A stretch of DNA of 64,000 nucleotides from an uncultured Bacteroidota bacterium (GTDB lineage: Bacteria > Bacteroidota > Bacteroidia > Flavobacteriales > Flavobacteriaceae): the NCBI GenBank assembly GCA_902584445.1, contig CACHZY010000007.1:1-64000 (forward strand). Reading direction: 5' to 3'. How positions within the stretch are numbered: the first letter of the stretch is position 1; each line of letters starts with the position of its first letter. Of this stretch, positions 63,198 to 64,000 are shown piece by piece. Position numbers and translations under genes: made by a program. Under the pieces are notes generated by a model. It searched no databases, was not told where the DNA came from, and worked only from the letters and a program-made list of their open reading frames with translations.

Positions 63198-64000
63198 ATG
63201 ATTCTGGTTACAGGAGCTACGGGATTTATCGGTTCTAATTTATTATATAAATTAGCCAAATATAATGTATGTAACATTGTAGCAACTTACAGATACAAAT
63301 CCAATAAAGATAAAATTGCTGCTTTATTTAGATCCAAATTCCCTGATGGAAATTTAAAGTTTGAAAGAATTATTTGGAGAAGAGCAGAATTAAGAGATTT
63401 ACCTAGCTTAACAGAAGCTTTTGAAGGTGTAAAGAAAGTATATCATTGTGCAGCCTTTATTTCATTTGCTTTCAGCGATCGTCAAAAACTTTACGAGATA
63501 AATCAAAAAGGAACATCATATATAGTTGATCTGTGTTTAAAGAATAAGATCGAAAAACTTGTTTATGTAAGCTCCATTGCTAGTCTGGGTTCGGAAGAAA
63601 ATGAGACCACAGTTGATGAAAATAGTACCTGGGACAATAATATTGACAAAACTCCATATGGCTATTCAAAATATGGCGCTGAAATGGAGGTGTGGAGGGG
63701 CAGTCAAGAGGGTCTTGATGTAGCAATAGTTAATCCAGGTATTGTATTAGGTCCAGGTAGTCCAATGGAAAAAAAAATTAAGTACATGAAAAATTGGTTC
63801 AGGTTTTACACCCCTGGAATAAGTGGCTATGTATGGGTAGAGGACGTGATAACTATAATGATTAAATTAATGGATTCAGGAATTAAGTCTGAAAGGTTTG
63901 CTTTGGTTGCTGAAAACTGGTCTGGAAAATCAATGATTCTAGCATTGTTAAAAGCGCAGAAAAAAAACTATACAGTTATTAAAATATCTAAAGTATTTTT
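63198..64000 (+). CDS. NAD-dependent epimerase/dehydratase, 3'-truncated by window edge
   Basis: Read directly: MILVTGATGFIGSNLLYKLAKYNV...VYVSSIASLG...TPYGYSKYGAEMEVWRG; open to window end. Confidence 0.9.
   Translation, partial: MILVTGATGFIGSNLLYKLAKYNVCNIVATYRYKSNKDKIAALFRSKFPDGNLKFERIIWRRAELRDLPSLTEAFEGVKKVYHCAAFISFAFSDRQKLYEINQKGTSYIVDLCLKNKIEKLVYVSSIASLGSEENETTVDENSTWDNNIDKTPYGYSKYGAEMEVWRGSQEGLDVAIVNPGIVLGPGSPMEKKIKYMKNWFRFYTPGISGYVWVEDVITIMIKLMDSGIKSERFALVAENWSGKSMILALLKAQKKNYTVIKISKVF

Noticed and set aside
1-64000. CRISPR array, prophage, transposon or restriction/defence locus
   Set aside because: No regularly spaced direct repeats, cas, transposase, phage structural or RM genes were seen in the translated ORFs.

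Overview
AT-rich Bacteroidota chromosome segment, most consistent with a marine Flavobacteriaceae-like organism (T9SS sorting domains, PorP/SprF, TAnnTTTG-type promoters). It contains: (i) the 3' part of prfC; (ii) a minus-strand translation/transcription operon tuf-tRNA-Trp-secE-nusG-rplKAJL-rpoBC-DUF3467; (iii) a ~22.6 kb block with acn and accessory genes (GMC oxidoreductase, SGNH hydrolases, GH43, lipoproteins, a T9SS/PorP-SprF/OmpA surface cluster, endonuclease); (iv) rpsU-xerC-like-hpf-tRNA(Thr-Tyr-Gly-Thr); (v) acyl-CoA dehydrogenase, AGCS symporter, MarR-YceI; (vi) a complete trpEGDCFBA operon; (vii) isoprenoid genes (mvaD, mevalonate-kinase-like, UbiA), ferredoxin/FNR/NifU/Mrp, trmB, a PhoR/PhoB-like two-component system, tyrS and a partial epimerase. 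The most notable observations are: a trp attenuator (leader peptide MRFKTEDINWWNDLT with tandem Trp codons, plus a strong terminator) whose exact-consensus promoter puts the leader ATG at about +1, suggesting a possibly leaderless leader peptide; a perfect 12-3-12 palindrome over the -7/start region of a MarR gene; apparent splitting of a conserved tRNA(Thr-Tyr-Gly-Thr)-tuf array by the 22.6 kb accessory block; a GH43 protein with Gln at the expected general-acid Glu position; and two unlisted small ORFs. No CRISPR array, transposase, prophage or recognisable defence system was seen.
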